From contig CABHOW010000056.1 in the NCBI GenBank assembly GCA_902168225.1, positions 8,001 to 72,000 on the forward strand: a stretch of 64,000 nucleotides of DNA, read 5' to 3'. Below the pieces are notes generated by a model. That model worked only from the letters and a program-made list of their open reading frames with translations. It did not search any database and was not told the DNA's origin. The DNA comes from an uncultured Flavihumibacter sp. Lineage in GTDB: Bacteria > Bacteroidota > Bacteroidia > Chitinophagales > Chitinophagaceae. Positions 63,463-64,000 of this stretch are shown here, one piece after another (position 1 is the first letter of the stretch; each line of letters begins with the position of its first letter). The position numbers and the translations under genes are program-made.

Positions 63463-64000
63463 ATGCAGGAAGCATATATCGTTGCCGGTTATAGAACCGC
63501 GGTTGCCAAAAGTAAAAAAGGGGGGTTCCGCTTTTTTCGTCCCGATGATTTAGCAGTAGAAGTAATAAAAGGTTTAGCTGCTTCTTTACCTCAATTAGAT
63601 CCGAAACGGATTGATGATGTAATAGTGGGTAATGCGGTACCCGAGGCAGAACAGGGTTTGCAATTTGGTAGAATTATTGCAGCGAAAGCATTAGGCATTG
63701 ATGTACCGGGTATTACCATTAATAGGTATTGTGCCAGCGGATTGGAAAGCATTGCCATGGCTACCGCAAAAATTAGAACCGGTATGGCTGAATGTATTGT
63801 GGCAGGAGGAACGGAAAGCATGAGCTTAGTGCCCACCGCAGGCTGGAAAACAGTTCCTTCTTATGCTATTGCTAAAGATGAACCGGATTATTATTTAAGT
63901 ATGGGCTTAACGGCAGAAGCTGTTGCCAAAGAATTTAATGTATCGAGGGCAGATCAAGACGAATTTGCTTTTCATTCTCATCGAAAAGCTAAAACGGCTA
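63463..64000 (+). CDS. Acetyl-CoA C-acyltransferase (thiolase), N-terminal part, cut by the window edge
   Basis: The frame is open from the ATG at 63463 to the window end, 179 codons. It starts MQEAYIVAGYRTAVAKSKKG and contains the nucleophile motif NRYCASGLES with Cys90, preceded by GNAVPEAEQGLQFGR and followed by MAECIVAGGTESMS. These are the N-terminal thiolase domain features; the catalytic His and second Cys lie beyond the edge. It could be a degradative FadA-type beta-ketothiolase or a biosynthetic acetyl-CoA acetyltransferase; the FRFFRPDDLAVEVIKGL segment leans toward FadA-type. It is divergent from pyrD. Confidence 0.93.
   Translation, partial: MQEAYIVAGYRTAVAKSKKGGFRFFRPDDLAVEVIKGLAASLPQLDPKRIDDVIVGNAVPEAEQGLQFGRIIAAKALGIDVPGITINRYCASGLESIAMATAKIRTGMAECIVAGGTESMSLVPTAGWKTVPSYAIAKDEPDYYLSMGLTAEAVAKEFNVSRADQDEFAFHSHRKAKTA

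Overview
The window reads as a chromosomal segment of a Bacteroidota bacterium, most likely a member of the Chitinophagaceae. This rests on family content: a gliding-type GldA-like ATPase, DUF5686, DUF3570 and DUF4266 proteins, a DUF1800/DUF1501 pair, an ECF sigma factor followed by a protein with PEGYF motifs, and a fused E1 alpha/beta dehydrogenase. Base composition is AT-rich, Shine-Dalgarno sequences are weak, and several genes carry a TAnnTTTG element of the Bacteroidota promoter type. I see no rRNA, tRNA, CRISPR array, phage or insertion sequence. Genes are packed tightly and no gene-free stretch exceeds about 250 bases.

Layout. 1-1800: start of a probable PEP carboxylase (minus strand, cut by the edge), then an ECF sigma / membrane anti-sigma-like / exported small-protein unit. 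1800-8530: cell-shape operon on the minus strand, mreB-mreC-mreD-mrdA-rodA plus a metallo-beta-lactamase-fold gene. 8600-13500: purD and two oligopeptide transporters (POT and OPT families). 13670-19360: a small lipoprotein, the DUF1800/DUF1501 pair, an AlkB-like monooxygenase and an exported coiled-coil protein. 19400-31700: serine hydrolase, tricorn-like protease, fused E1 dehydrogenase, Bax-inhibitor-like membrane protein, polysaccharide deacetylase, korA without korB, YjbR-like protein, endonuclease III and a TMEM175-like channel. 31760-36050: small protein, FtsB/DivIC-like protein, enolase, GldA-like ATPase, MFS transporter with a small membrane partner. 36096-38956: a four-gene cassette of thioredoxin-like protein, ApbE, DUF4266 lipoprotein and DUF3570 outer-membrane protein, the best candidate here for a poorly described system. 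39118-47147: acetyl-CoA synthetase and a run of hydrolases (serine hydrolase, D-aminoacylase, M20 peptidase, YtcJ-like amidohydrolase). 47390-53394: prfA, galE, the phosphate module pit-DUF47, and a PhoR/PhoB-like pair. 53521-62271: a secreted protein with a possible caspase-fold (clan CD) domain, an MBL hydrolase, a large propeller/barrel envelope protein and a frameshifted DUF5686 gene. 62307-64000: pyrD and the start of a thiolase.

Together the genes suggest an aerobic heterotroph that takes up and breaks down peptides and acyl-amino acids (POT, OPT, tricorn, M20, D-aminoacylase) and feeds acetyl-CoA and branched-chain keto-acid metabolism (Acs, E1, KorA, thiolase).

The most unexpected structure is a set of short imperfect palindromic repeats at gene ends. 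Two of them lie in frame inside genes: in the linker of the fused E1 dehydrogenase and in the AlkB-like enzyme. Other oddities are a one-base frameshift in the DUF5686 gene, a remnant of an amidohydrolase N-terminus in front of the M20 gene, and a terminator hairpin with no gene upstream on its strand.
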